The notes under the pieces were generated by a model. That model had not been told where the DNA came from and searched no databases. It saw only the letters and a list, made by a program, of their open reading frames with translations. Positions 9,538 through 17,421 of a stretch of DNA of 45,707 nucleotides are shown here, piece after piece. Made by a program: the position numbers and the translations under genes. Origin of the DNA: Planctomycetaceae bacterium (GTDB lineage: Bacteria > Planctomycetota > Planctomycetia > Planctomycetales > Planctomycetaceae). The stretch covers positions 1 through 45,707 of the forward strand of contig PBOJ01000146.1 of assembly GCA_002724315.1 (NCBI GenBank). The letters are read 5' to 3'. How positions within the stretch are numbered: position 1 is the stretch's first letter; the number at the start of each line of letters is the position of its first letter.

Positions 9538-9566
9538 GCGACATCCTTCGGCGGGACGGTTACAAT
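9538..9566 (+). promoter_or_regulatory. Candidate sigma70-type promoter for the ceramidase-like gene
   Basis: GCGACA (9538-9543) and TACAAT (9561-9566) are separated by 17 bases in the gap between two divergent genes. The -10 matches five of six consensus bases and the -35 four of six. Transcription would start near 9573, leaving about 60 untranslated bases before the ATG at 9635. Confidence 0.45.
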
Positions 9567-9634
9567 GATCGCGCCGGTCACACCGGGATCCGGAACGGAA
9601 CGCTGACAGCACGTGGAGGAGAGGACACCTACCG

Positions 9635-11623
9635 ATGACCCGACACCTCACCATCGCCGCCGCCCTGGCGGTCTTGCTCTCGCTCTCCACGGGCCTCGAG
9701 GCCGCTGCACCCACAAAGACGAAACCCTCAGCCGCCGGCTGGCAAGCCGGGGTGGCCCGGGTCGTGATCACGCCCGAGAAATACATGTGGATGTCCGGCT
9801 ACGGCGGACGCTCCAAACCCGCCGACGGCAAAGTCCACGACCTCTGGGCCAAGGCCGTGGCGATGAAGGATCCCACCGGCAAGACCGCCGTGTTCGTCTC
9901 CACCGACCTGATCACGGTGCCCATCAAGATGGTCGAGGCGGTGATGACCGAAATCACCCGTCAGCACGGGCTGGGACGTTCGGAAGTGATGTTCACCTGC
10001 TCACACACACACTGTGGCCCGGCACTCGACGGGATGCTCAGCTACATGCTCGACATGAAGTACGACGACTGGAAACAGGTCCGTGGTTACCAGCAAACGC
10101 TCAACGCGAAGCTGGTCACCCTCATTGGTGCCGCCATCAAGGACCTCAAGCCCGCCGCCGTCTCCTTCGGCAATGGCCACTGCCAGTTCGCCGCCAACCG
10201 CCGAGCGCCCAGGGGGATCGGCCCCTACGATCACGATGTCCCCGTGTTGCGGATCGCGTCTCCCGACGGCCGCACTCTTCGAGCCGTCATCTTCGGGTAC
10301 GCCTGCCACAATACTGTCATGAGCTACTACAAGTGGAGCGGTGACTACGCCGGGTTCGCACAGCTCTACCTCGAGGGCCGTCATCCCGGCACCACGGCGC
10401 TGTTCTTTGCCGGCTGCGGAGCTGACCAGAATCCCCTGCCGCGGCGCAAAGAAGAACTGGCCCGAAAGTACGGCCGCATGCTCGGTGTCGCCGTTGACCA
10501 CGTTCTCGATGGCCCCACCACGCCGATCTCGGGTCGCATCGCCACTCGCTTCGAGAACATCCAACTGTACTTCGACAACCTCCCCAAGAAAAAGGAGCTG
10601 CTGGAGATCCAAAAGACCGGCAACCGCTACCGGAAAGCCTGGGCCGGCAACCTGCTCAAACAATACGACCTCTACGGTCGTCTGCTGCCCACCTACCCGT
10701 ACCCCATCCAGTCGTGGCAGATCGGCACCGGGCTAACCTGGGTCGCTCTGGGGGGAGAGGTCGTGGTCGACTACGCCGTGAGGCTGAAGAGGGAACTGGG
10801 ACACGGCCAGGGAGGTCGTTCGGTCTGGGTCACCGGGTACGCCAACGACGTCATGGCCTACATCGCTTCCGAACGGGTCCTCAAGGAGGGCGGCTACGAG
10901 GGCGAGACGTCGATGATTTATTACCAGAAACCGTCCAAGTGGCGCGCCGGGCTGGAGAACACCATCGTCAAGACCGTCACCGCACTGACCGCCGACAACC
11001 GGTCCCAGGTCGCCCGTTCCTTCAAACTCCCCGGACAACTGCTCTTCGACGGCAAGAGCCTGGCCGGTTGGAAGAAAACCAAGTTCGGTGGCGAGGCGGA
11101 AGTGATCGTCCGAAACGGACAGATGATTCTCCAGACAGGGGCCGACATGACCGGCGTGACCTGGAACCGCGACAAGCCACCTCCGGACTGGGACTACGAG
11201 GTGGTACTGGACGCGATGCGCGTCGAAGGGCACGACTTTTTCTGTGGTCTCACGTTCCGGGTCGGCAAGGCTCCCTGCAGCCTGATCCTCGGCGGCTGGG
11301 GTGGCGGCGTCTGCGGACTCTCGAGCATCGACGGATTCGATGCCAGCGAAAACGACACGACCGGCTATCACGAATTCCAGAACGGCCGCTGGTACCGGGT
11401 GCGACTGCGAGTGACCCGGCAGCGGATTACCGGATGGATCGACGGCAAAGAGATCCTCGACCAGCCACTCAAGGGACGCAAGATCGGCATCCGTGGCGAG
11501 GTCGACCTCTCACAACCCTTCGGACTCTCGACCTGGCAAACCACCGGAGCGGTCCGCAATCTCAGAATTCGAACCCTCACCGACAAGGAGAAAGCCCCGA
11601 AAAAGAAGGCCAACTCCAAGTGA
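9635..11623 (+). CDS. Exported neutral-ceramidase-like hydrolase fused to a DUF1080-like domain
   Basis: 662 residues with a signal peptide ([19 protein letters not shown]). Residues about 35-440 form a neutral/alkaline ceramidase N-terminal-type domain: [11 protein letters not shown] at its start, TCSHTHCGP (122-129) as the zinc-binding block, [12 protein letters not shown], and [13 protein letters not shown]. From about residue 465 the chain changes to a DUF1080 / 3-keto-disaccharide-hydrolase-like beta-sandwich. It starts [12 protein letters not shown] and ends with [11 protein letters not shown] and GWIDGKEI. The protein would act in the periplasm or outside on lipids or glycoconjugates; planctomycete members are uncharacterised. 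The fusion suggests a carbohydrate-bearing substrate. A promoter candidate lies at 9538-9566. Confidence 0.85.
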   Translation: MTRHLTIAAALAVLLSLSTGLEAAAPTKTKPSAAGWQAGVARVVITPEKYMWMSGYGGRSKPADGKVHDLWAKAVAMKDPTGKTAVFVSTDLITVPIKMVEAVMTEITRQHGLGRSEVMFTCSHTHCGPALDGMLSYMLDMKYDDWKQVRGYQQTLNAKLVTLIGAAIKDLKPAAVSFGNGHCQFAANRRAPRGIGPYDHDVPVLRIASPDGRTLRAVIFGYACHNTVMSYYKWSGDYAGFAQLYLEGRHPGTTALFFAGCGADQNPLPRRKEELARKYGRMLGVAVDHVLDGPTTPISGRIATRFENIQLYFDNLPKKKELLEIQKTGNRYRKAWAGNLLKQYDLYGRLLPTYPYPIQSWQIGTGLTWVALGGEVVVDYAVRLKRELGHGQGGRSVWVTGYANDVMAYIASERVLKEGGYEGETSMIYYQKPSKWRAGLENTIVKTVTALTADNRSQVARSFKLPGQLLFDGKSLAGWKKTKFGGEAEVIVRNGQMILQTGADMTGVTWNRDKPPPDWDYEVVLDAMRVEGHDFFCGLTFRVGKAPCSLILGGWGGGVCGLSSIDGFDASENDTTGYHEFQNGRWYRVRLRVTRQRITGWIDGKEILDQPLKGRKIGIRGEVDLSQPFGLSTWQTTGAVRNLRIRTLTDKEKAPKKKANSK

Positions 11624-11641
11624 GTCTGCAGGCCGTGCCGG

Positions 11642-11671
11642 TTGACCTTGATCGTGGTGGACACCTAGTAT
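11642..11671 (+). promoter_or_regulatory. Candidate promoter of the aroF leader transcript
   Basis: TTGACC (11642-11647) and TAGTAT (11666-11671) are 18 bases apart, just after the ceramidase-like gene stops at 11623. Transcription would start near 11678. That gives a leader of about 300 bases before aroF, with room for the leader peptide and the competing hairpins. Both hexamers match four or five consensus bases. Confidence 0.45.
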
Positions 11672-11677
11672 TGCTCC

Positions 11678-11714
11678 AGAGACGGACGGGACGGCCTGAG
11701 AGCGTCCTGTCTCT
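11678..11714 (+). other. Hairpin at the 5' end of the aroF leader
   Basis: Arms 11678-11688 and 11703-11714 pair over 11 bp with one bulged T, around a 14-base loop, and GCCCTTTTG follows. It could end read-through from the ceramidase-like gene as a weak intrinsic terminator. If the promoter at 11642 is real, it would instead form the 5' stem-loop of the aroF leader RNA. Confidence 0.4.
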
Positions 11715-11744
11715 GCCCTTTTGAACAACCCGGGACAAACCCAG

Positions 11745-11858
11745 ATGCCGCGCCGGCCACAAAATCGTCGCAGCAACCTCAGCAATCGCTGGTGGTGGTA
11801 TCGGTTCTTGTTTACCAGCCCGGGATTCCCGGGGCGGTCCAGCGGTTGTTCCGAGTAG
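11745..11858 (+). CDS. Aromatic-rich leader peptide of aroF (attenuation peptide)
   Basis: A 37-codon frame starts at ATG 11745 and stops at TAG 11856. Its middle reads NRWWWYRFLF: three consecutive Trp codons (11790-11798), then Tyr (11799), Phe (11805) and Phe (11811), with one more Phe at 11826. Seven of 37 residues are aromatic and all three aromatic amino acids are present. It lies between a candidate promoter and an intrinsic terminator that precedes DAHP synthase, the enzyme feeding Trp, Tyr and Phe synthesis. I infer that ribosome stalling on these codons senses charged aromatic tRNAs. No strong ribosome-binding site is visible. Translation is not proven, but composition plus position make a chance frame unlikely. 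Confidence 0.75.
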   Translation: MPRRPQNRRSNLSNRWWWYRFLFTSPGFPGRSSGCSE

Positions 11859-11900
11859 ACAGGAACAAAAGAACACGCAAGACCTCACGCCCCGGAATCC
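11823..11900 (+). promoter_or_regulatory. Predicted antiterminator helix of the aroF attenuator
   Basis: Bases 11823-11836 (GGATTCCCGGGGCG), inside the leader frame and just past the Trp/Tyr/Phe codons, can pair with 11888-11900 over 13 bp with a single bulged C. The second strand is the 5' arm of the terminator, so this helix and the terminator exclude each other. A ribosome halted on the Trp codons would leave 11823-11836 free to pair and allow read-through. A ribosome moving on to the stop codon would cover it while the terminator forms. The pairing is visible; the mechanism is inferred. Confidence 0.7.
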
Positions 11901-11922
11901 TTGTGGGATTCCGGGGCGTTTT
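11888..11922 (+). terminator. Intrinsic terminator in the aroF leader (attenuator)
   Basis: There is a perfect 13-bp GC-rich stem (11888-11900 with 11906-11918), a 5-base loop and TTTTCTGTT directly after it. It sits 52 bases before the aroF start codon with no complete gene in between. It must therefore act on the aroF transcript itself and not at the end of an operon. Confidence 0.88.
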
Positions 11923-11974
11923 CTGTTGAAAATTCCCAGTTGCCCTGGCTCCCGGCGAGCCATCGAGGACAAAG

Positions 11975-12988
11975 ATGATTGTTGTCATGAAACAGCGGGC
12001 CACCGACGAGATGGTCCAGTTGGTTGCTTCGCGGATCGAATCGATGGGTCTGAAGGCCCACGTGATCGTCGGCACTGAGCGGACCGTGATCGCGGCCATC
12101 GGCGAAAAACGTAACGGCGAACAGGAGACGCTGTCGGGCCTGGACGAGGTGGACAAGGTCGTGCCGATCCTGGCCCCGTACAAGGTGGCCAGTCGCGAGA
12201 CCAAGGACGAGCCGACCACCGTGCGGGCTTTGGACCTCGTCCTCGGCGGCGGTCACATCGGAGTGATCGCGGGCCCCTGTTCGGTCGAGAGCGAGCAACA
12301 GATTCTTGAGTCGGCTCGTGCCGTCCAGGCAGCCGGAGCCACCGGACTTCGTGGCGGAGCCTTCAAGCCCCGCACCAGCCCCTATTCGTTCCAGGGACTC
12401 AAGGAGGAGGGCCTGAAACTGCTCGCAGCGGCCCGCGAGGAGACCGGCCTGGCAGTCGTTACCGAGGTGATGACTCCCGAACACGTGGCGTTGGTCGGTG
12501 CCTACGCTGATGTGCTTCAGATCGGAGCACGGAACATGCAGAACTACCACCTGCTGCAAGCTGTCGGGGAAACCGACAAGCCGGTGCTGTTGAAACGTGG
12601 CCCATCGGCGTCAATCGACGAGTTTCTGCTGGCAGCCGAATACATTCTCGACCAGGGCAACCCTCATGTCGTGCTCTGCGAACGGGGAATCCGCTCGTTC
12701 GAAACTCACACCCGCTTCACACTGCCCCTGGCCACGGTGCCGTACCTCCGCGAACGGACCCACCTGCCGATCGTCATTGACCCCAGCCACGGCACTGGGA
12801 TCGCTTCGCTGGTCCCCACCATGGCAGCGGCGGCGGTCGCGGCCGATTGCGACGGTTTGATCATTGAAGTCCACCCCGATCCCGCCGAAGCACTCAGCGA
12901 CGGTGCCCAGTCACTGACTCCTGAACAGTTCAACGACACGATGACCCGGTGCCGGTCAGTAGCCGAAGCGGTGGGTCGGACCATCTGA
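11975..12988 (+). CDS. aroF: 3-deoxy-7-phosphoheptulonate (DAHP) synthase, type I-beta with regulatory N-domain
   Basis: 337 residues. It joins phosphoenolpyruvate and erythrose 4-phosphate, the first step of the shikimate pathway, in the cytosol. Residues 1-70 ([10 protein letters not shown]...[15 protein letters not shown]) form the ferredoxin-like/ACT-like regulatory domain seen in Thermotoga maritima DAHP synthase, which is inhibited by Tyr and Phe. The barrel has AGPCSVES (metal-binding Cys102), [11 protein letters not shown] (131-141), [21 protein letters not shown] and [13 protein letters not shown], all family hallmarks. The ATG has GAGGA five bases upstream. It is preceded by a leader peptide and terminator, so it may be controlled both allosterically and by attenuation. 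Confidence 0.96.
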   Translation: MIVVMKQRATDEMVQLVASRIESMGLKAHVIVGTERTVIAAIGEKRNGEQETLSGLDEVDKVVPILAPYKVASRETKDEPTTVRALDLVLGGGHIGVIAGPCSVESEQQILESARAVQAAGATGLRGGAFKPRTSPYSFQGLKEEGLKLLAAAREETGLAVVTEVMTPEHVALVGAYADVLQIGARNMQNYHLLQAVGETDKPVLLKRGPSASIDEFLLAAEYILDQGNPHVVLCERGIRSFETHTRFTLPLATVPYLRERTHLPIVIDPSHGTGIASLVPTMAAAAVAADCDGLIIEVHPDPAEALSDGAQSLTPEQFNDTMTRCRSVAEAVGRTI

Positions 12989-13068
12989 TCCATCCGCTGC
13001 AATCTGTACAACCGGGCCCGGTCTCCGTCATCTCCCTGCAGCGAATCCTCGTCGCATGCCATTTTTTG

Positions 13069-13098
13069 TTGGCGCGTCGTGAAAACATGGGATACGAT
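13069..13098 (+). promoter_or_regulatory. Candidate promoter of the glycine-rich protein gene
   Basis: TTGGCG (13069-13074) and TACGAT (13093-13098) are separated by 18 bases. The start would lie near 13105, 34 bases before the ATG at 13139. Confidence 0.35.
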
Positions 13099-13138
13099 TG
13101 AAAAAACCTACGGGCCTTGTCCCACCAGGAGTTCACCC

Positions 13139-14068
13139 ATGGTGTCTCGTCTCACTGTCACGCGAATCCTCAAAGTTGTCCTCCCGGCCCTCGTGGCCTC
13201 GGTCCTGGTCTCCCAGGCCCTCTCGGCAGCGACTCGCTCCAAGCGGGTTCCGGCAATCACCAAGCCGAAGTTCGATCCGACCGCCAAGAAGGTCGAGTTG
13301 TTCAAGGGCATCAAGGATGGGGTGATCACAGCCCAGCTGATCCTGAAGAACTCGCGACAGGGCAATGTGCTGATCAAGAACAAGACGGACCAACCTCTGA
13401 CCGTCAAATTGCCCAACGCCGTTGTTGGCGTCCAGGTGCTCAAGCAAGGCGGCATGATGGGCGGCGGTGGCGGTGGCATGATGGGTGGCGGAGGAGGCGG
13501 CCAATCCGGTGGTGGAGGTGGCGGCGGCCAGTCCTCCGGCGGCGGCATGGGCGGTGGCATGGGCGGAGGAATGGGCGGCGGCATGGGCGGAGGCGGCGGT
13601 GGCATGGGAATGTTCTCCATCCCGCCGCAGAAGGTCGTTCGCCTGCCTTACCACGGCGTTTGCCTCGAACACGGCAAACGCGAGCCCAGTTCGCGGATGC
13701 GGTACAAGCTGGTTCCCGTTGAAGAGTATTCCAAGGATCCCGGCCTCAACGAATTGCTGACGTTGGTCGCTCAGCGCAGGATTCCCACTCCGGTCGCCCA
13801 GGCAGCGGCCTGGAATCTCAACAGCAAGATGCCGTGGCAGACGCTGGCTGCCAAACGACGCTCGCGTCTGGGTGGTGGGTTCCATCCTCCTTACTTCCAC
13901 CTGCAGCACCTGATCCGTGCCCGCCAGGTGGTGGCCTACGCCAAGGCCAGGGGAGCCGAGCGGAAACGAAACGAGTCCAAGGGCAACGCCGAGGCTGTGC
14001 CACAGGGTGAGCCGACACGGCCCGCCAAGGGCATCCGGAACTTCCGGACAACGTCAACCTCTCGTTGA
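13139..14068 (+). CDS. Exported glycine/methionine-rich protein
   Basis: 309 residues from the ATG at 13139, which has AGGAG seven bases upstream. A signal peptide (residues about 8-30) is followed by a domain with VITAQLILKNSRQGNVLIKNKTDQPL, broken here as a strand-rich, sortilin-like or Fn3-like stretch that I cannot name. Residues about 105-157 are nearly all glycine with MM, QS and single Met repeats (G-G-G-M units). The C-terminal part (PYHGVCLEHGKREP, then LNELLTLVAQRRIPTPVAQAAAWNLN) is helical and basic. Similar proteins occur in planctomycetes with no assigned role; a cell-envelope structural role is only a guess. It is monocistronic, with its own promoter candidate and terminator. 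Confidence 0.75.
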   Translation: MVSRLTVTRILKVVLPALVASVLVSQALSAATRSKRVPAITKPKFDPTAKKVELFKGIKDGVITAQLILKNSRQGNVLIKNKTDQPLTVKLPNAVVGVQVLKQGGMMGGGGGGMMGGGGGGQSGGGGGGGQSSGGGMGGGMGGGMGGGMGGGGGGMGMFSIPPQKVVRLPYHGVCLEHGKREPSSRMRYKLVPVEEYSKDPGLNELLTLVAQRRIPTPVAQAAAWNLNSKMPWQTLAAKRRSRLGGGFHPPYFHLQHLIRARQVVAYAKARGAERKRNESKGNAEAVPQGEPTRPAKGIRNFRTTSTSR

Positions 14069-14097
14069 GGTCTCGGCCAAGACACTCGTAGCTATCC

Positions 14098-14128
14098 GGA
14101 ACCCGTCCCCAAGAAGGGGGCGGGTTCC
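14098..14128 (+). terminator. Terminator-like hairpin after the glycine-rich gene
   Basis: A 13-bp stem (14098-14110 with 14116-14128, one T·G pair) encloses a 5-base AAGAA loop, and TGTCATTT follows. The T-run is weak, but the shape matches the strong aroF leader terminator. It lies 30 bases after the stop at 14068. Confidence 0.65.
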
Positions 14129-14168
14129 TGTCATTTGCGTCCTGTGAATCGAGCCGAACACGCCATTC

Positions 14169-14199
14169 TTGACACGTCTTCGACGACGTGATTGACTAT
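14169..14199 (+). promoter_or_regulatory. Candidate promoter of the PSD1/DUF1501 pair
   Basis: A perfect TTGACA (14169-14174) is followed 19 bases later by GACTAT (14194-14199). The -10 and spacing are mediocre. It lies in the gap between the terminator at 14098 and the ATG at 14282. Confidence 0.3.
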
Positions 14200-14281
14200 C
14201 CAGCGACCTCGCAAACCGGCAACATCCGAGAACCTCGGACCCCACCCGGCCGGCAAGTTTGTCCATCGTGGAGCCCCAGTG

Positions 14282-17200
14282 ATGCGTCGCGCCAGCCTCT
14301 CGGCTCTCTCGCTGCTTGTCCTGTTTGGCACGGCCCTCACATCCGCCGCTGAGGACCAACTTCCGCCGCCAGCCAAGAAGACCGTCGATTTCAACAAGGA
14401 CATCAAACCGCTGTTGGCCAAGCACTGCGTCGGCTGCCACGGTGCCAAGAAACAGGAGTCCGGTCTTCGGCTCGACACGCGTGACCACACCCTCGCCGGA
14501 GGTGATCGCGGGGTGGCGTTCTCGATCGGCGAAAGCGCCAAGAGCCTGTTGATCCGCTACGTCGGGGGGCTCGACCCGGACATCACCATGCCGCCCGAGG
14601 GCGACCTGCTGCCCAGAGCCCAGGTGGGATTGCTGCGTGCCTGGATTGACCAGGGAGCCAAGTGGCCCAAGGGGATCCGCATCGGCGGCCCCGCCAAGGC
14701 CCACTGGGCGTACAAGCCCCTGGCTCGCCCCACTCCTCCCAAGCTTCCCCCCGCCCTGGCCGCAAAACTCCACAATCCCATCGACGCCTTCGTCTTGGCC
14801 CGGCTTGCCGCAAATGGGCTGGCCCCATCGGCGGAGGCCGATCGGCATACCCTGGTCCGACGCTTGAGCCTTGACCTGCTCGGCCTGCCACCGAGTCCCG
14901 AAGAGGTCGACCGATTCGTTGCTGACAAGACACCCGATGCCTACCAGCGGCTGGTCGACCGGTTGCTGAAATCTCGGCATTTCGGTGAACGCTGGGGCCG
15001 CCACTGGCTGGACAAGGCGAGGTATGCCGACAGTGACGGATACGAAAAGGACCGACCGAGGCCCAACGCCTGGCGTTGGCGGGACTGGGTTATTGATGCC
15101 GTCAATCGCGACATGCCTTTTGACCAGTTCACCGTCGAACAGATTGCCGGAGACCTGTTGCCCGGCGCCGACGAAAACCAGGTGCTGGCCACCGCCTTCC
15201 ATCGCCAGACTTTGACCAACACCGAGGGCGGTACCGACAAGGAACAGTGGCGTGTCGAGGCGGTTTTCGACCGTGTCGAAACCACCGGGGCCGTCTGGCT
15301 GGGGCTGACCGTGGGTTGTGCACGGTGTCATTCCCACAAGTACGACCAGATCTCACAGCGCGAGTACTACCAGTTTTTCGCGTTCTTCAACAACGGCGAC
15401 GAGGTCAATTCGGATGTCGTGACGTCCGAGGACGCCCTGAAGAAATTCACACAGGACACCGTTGCACACCGAAAACAACTGGCCAAGCTCGAGACCCAGT
15501 TGGCCACCGCACGCACCAAGTTGCAACCGGCATTCACGGCTTGGCTTGCCAAGCAACAGCACGCACTGGAAACCGTCGACAAGGATCCGATAAGAGACCT
15601 GTCGCTGACCGGCCTCGCCGCCACCGGTTCCGGAAAAATCAAGCTGGCTGTTGAAAAGGACAACGCGGTGCTCGTCTCGGGGCCCAACCCCGAAACGGCC
15701 GTTTACACTCTGGTCGGACGCGTGAAAGCCTCGTCTCTCTCCGGCCTTCGACTGGAAGTCCAACCCGACAAGTCGTTGCCCAAGAATGGCCCGGGACGTG
15801 CCTCCAACGGGAACTTCGTGGTCACCGGCCTGAAGATGGAACTCTCCGACGACGACTCGTTTGACAAGGCCACCGAGGTCAAGTTGGTCGAGGCTCACTC
15901 CTCCTTCGCCCAGGACAAGTTTCCGGCCACGAACGCCATAGACGGCAAACCCAAAACTGGTTGGGCGATCTCTCCCCAGATGGGCAAACCCCACAATGCC
16001 ACATTTTTTCCGGCCAAGCCCATTGTGTTGAAAGGCCCACAACATCTTCGGGTGACGATCACACAATCCTACGGGGGAACCCACACGCTGGGACGATTCC
16101 GACTTGTCCCCCTCACGGGTCGTCAGAAAGGCCTGGGATTGCCTCAGCCGGTACTGGCTGCTCTCAAAGCCCTCAAAAAGAACGCCGATGACAAGAAAGC
16201 CACTGCGACCCTGCAGGAACACTTCGCCACGGTGGACAAGACGACCGGCCCCTTGATCAAACGGGTGGCCGAGACCAGGAAAAAGGCCCCCAAGCGTCCC
16301 CAGATGAGTGTCCGGGTGATCCGGCAACGAACCAAGAGCCCCAGGACCACATTTCTGTTTCAACGCGGTGATTTTCTCCGACCCCAGAAAACGAGTCCAG
16401 CCATCCCGGCCGGACTCGGTGTGCTGCCGCCGGTTCGCCCGCGTCACAAGGACGCCAAAAGGCTCGCCGATCGACTCGACCTCGCTCGCTGGCTGATTTC
16501 CGACGACAACCCCCTGACACCTCGCGTCGCCGTCAATCACACATGGAGCCATCTGTTCGGCAAGGGATTGGTCCGGACAATCAACGATTTTGGTGTCCGT
16601 GGCGACAAGCCCACTCACCCCGCACTGCTCGATTGGCTCGCCACCGAGTACCGGCGGCTGAAATGGAGCCGCAAGGCGCTGATTCGAACCATCGTGCTTT
16701 CGGCCACCTATCGCCAGACATCGGCCACATCGGAGGCGTTGGCCGGTGCCGATCCTCAGAACACTTTGCTGGGTCGCCAGAACCGCGTCCGGTTGCAGGC
16801 CGAAATCATTCGAGACAACAGCCTGACCGCCGCCGGTTTGATCTCGCGCAAGATCGGAGGTCCGAGCGTGTTTCCTCCGATGCCGGCAGATGTGGCGGCA
16901 CTGAGTTACGCCAACAATTTCAAGTGGAACGCCAGCAAGGGTGCCGCCCGGTTCCGCCGCGGCATGTACACGTTTTTCAAGCGGACCGCCCCGCACCCGA
17001 ACCTGACAACCTTTGACTGCCCCGATTCGAACACGACATGTGTTGAACGACGGGCGTCCAACACGCCGCTGCAGGCCTTGACGACCCTCAACAACGAGGT
17101 CTTCGTGGAAGCCTCACAGGCAATGGCGCGACGTGTGCTGGGCGAAAAACACGTCGACGATCGTCATCGTTTGACCCGCGCCTTCCGCCTGTGCGTCTCT

Positions 17201-17401
17201 CGGCCGCCCAACGCCGAGGAACTCAAAGGATTCGCCGGCCTGCTGGAAGCCTCTCGCAAGTGGTACACCGAACACGCCGACAACGCCAAGTCCCTGGTCG
17301 GCAACTACAACGCCAAGGGCACGGCAACCGACGAGTCGGCCGCCTGGGTGGCCACCTGCCGGATCATGCTGAACATGGACGAGTTCATCACTCGTGAATA
17401 A
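14282..17401 (+). CDS. PSCyt1-DUF1549-DUF1553 (PSD1) cytochrome-type protein
   Basis: 1039 residues from the ATG at 14282, with a signal peptide (LSALSLLVLFGTALTSAAE). Order of domains: planctomycete cytochrome C (PSCyt1) with CVGCHG (Cys49, Cys52, His53); DUF1549 with LRRLSLDLLGLPPSPEEVD and SRHFGERWGRHWLDKARYADS; a second CXXCH in CARCHSHKYD; a discoidin-like insert of about 250 residues; and DUF1553 with DRLDLARWL, NPLTPRVAVNHTW and CVERRASNTPLQALTTLN. These proteins are exported and thought to take part in polysaccharide or glycan breakdown with the DUF1501 partner, but no activity is proven. The DUF1501 gene follows after 20 bases, the usual pairing. Confidence 0.93.
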   Translation: MRRASLSALSLLVLFGTALTSAAEDQLPPPAKKTVDFNKDIKPLLAKHCVGCHGAKKQESGLRLDTRDHTLAGGDRGVAFSIGESAKSLLIRYVGGLDPDITMPPEGDLLPRAQVGLLRAWIDQGAKWPKGIRIGGPAKAHWAYKPLARPTPPKLPPALAAKLHNPIDAFVLARLAANGLAPSAEADRHTLVRRLSLDLLGLPPSPEEVDRFVADKTPDAYQRLVDRLLKSRHFGERWGRHWLDKARYADSDGYEKDRPRPNAWRWRDWVIDAVNRDMPFDQFTVEQIAGDLLPGADENQVLATAFHRQTLTNTEGGTDKEQWRVEAVFDRVETTGAVWLGLTVGCARCHSHKYDQISQREYYQFFAFFNNGDEVNSDVVTSEDALKKFTQDTVAHRKQLAKLETQLATARTKLQPAFTAWLAKQQHALETVDKDPIRDLSLTGLAATGSGKIKLAVEKDNAVLVSGPNPETAVYTLVGRVKASSLSGLRLEVQPDKSLPKNGPGRASNGNFVVTGLKMELSDDDSFDKATEVKLVEAHSSFAQDKFPATNAIDGKPKTGWAISPQMGKPHNATFFPAKPIVLKGPQHLRVTITQSYGGTHTLGRFRLVPLTGRQKGLGLPQPVLAALKALKKNADDKKATATLQEHFATVDKTTGPLIKRVAETRKKAPKRPQMSVRVIRQRTKSPRTTFLFQRGDFLRPQKTSPAIPAGLGVLPPVRPRHKDAKRLADRLDLARWLISDDNPLTPRVAVNHTWSHLFGKGLVRTINDFGVRGDKPTHPALLDWLATEYRRLKWSRKALIRTIVLSATYRQTSATSEALAGADPQNTLLGRQNRVRLQAEIIRDNSLTAAGLISRKIGGPSVFPPMPADVAALSYANNFKWNASKGAARFRRGMYTFFKRTAPHPNLTTFDCPDSNTTCVERRASNTPLQALTTLNNEVFVEASQAMARRVLGEKHVDDRHRLTRAFRLCVSRPPNAEELKGFAGLLEASRKWYTEHADNAKSLVGNYNAKGTATDESAAWVATCRIMLNMDEFITRE

Positions 17402-17421
17402 CCACGAGAGGAGAGAGTGAC

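Noticed and set aside
11678..11974. T-box or metabolite riboswitch as the aroF leader element
   Set aside because: I see no T-box sequence or conserved specifier-loop layout, and the aromatic-rich frame with competing hairpins explains the region more simply.
13011..13022. Perfect palindrome ACCGGGCCCGGT after aroF
   Set aside because: There is no loop for an RNA hairpin and no T-run; in GC-rich DNA a 12-base palindrome of this composition is not rare.
13450..13610. CRISPR array or tandem DNA repeat
   Set aside because: The repetition is at the glycine-codon level inside a coding frame, with no constant repeat/spacer pattern.
15353..16996. A 547-codon open frame antisense to the PSD1 gene
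   Set aside because: Same reason: a shadow of a well-supported multidomain gene, with no signal peptide, motif or ribosome-binding site.
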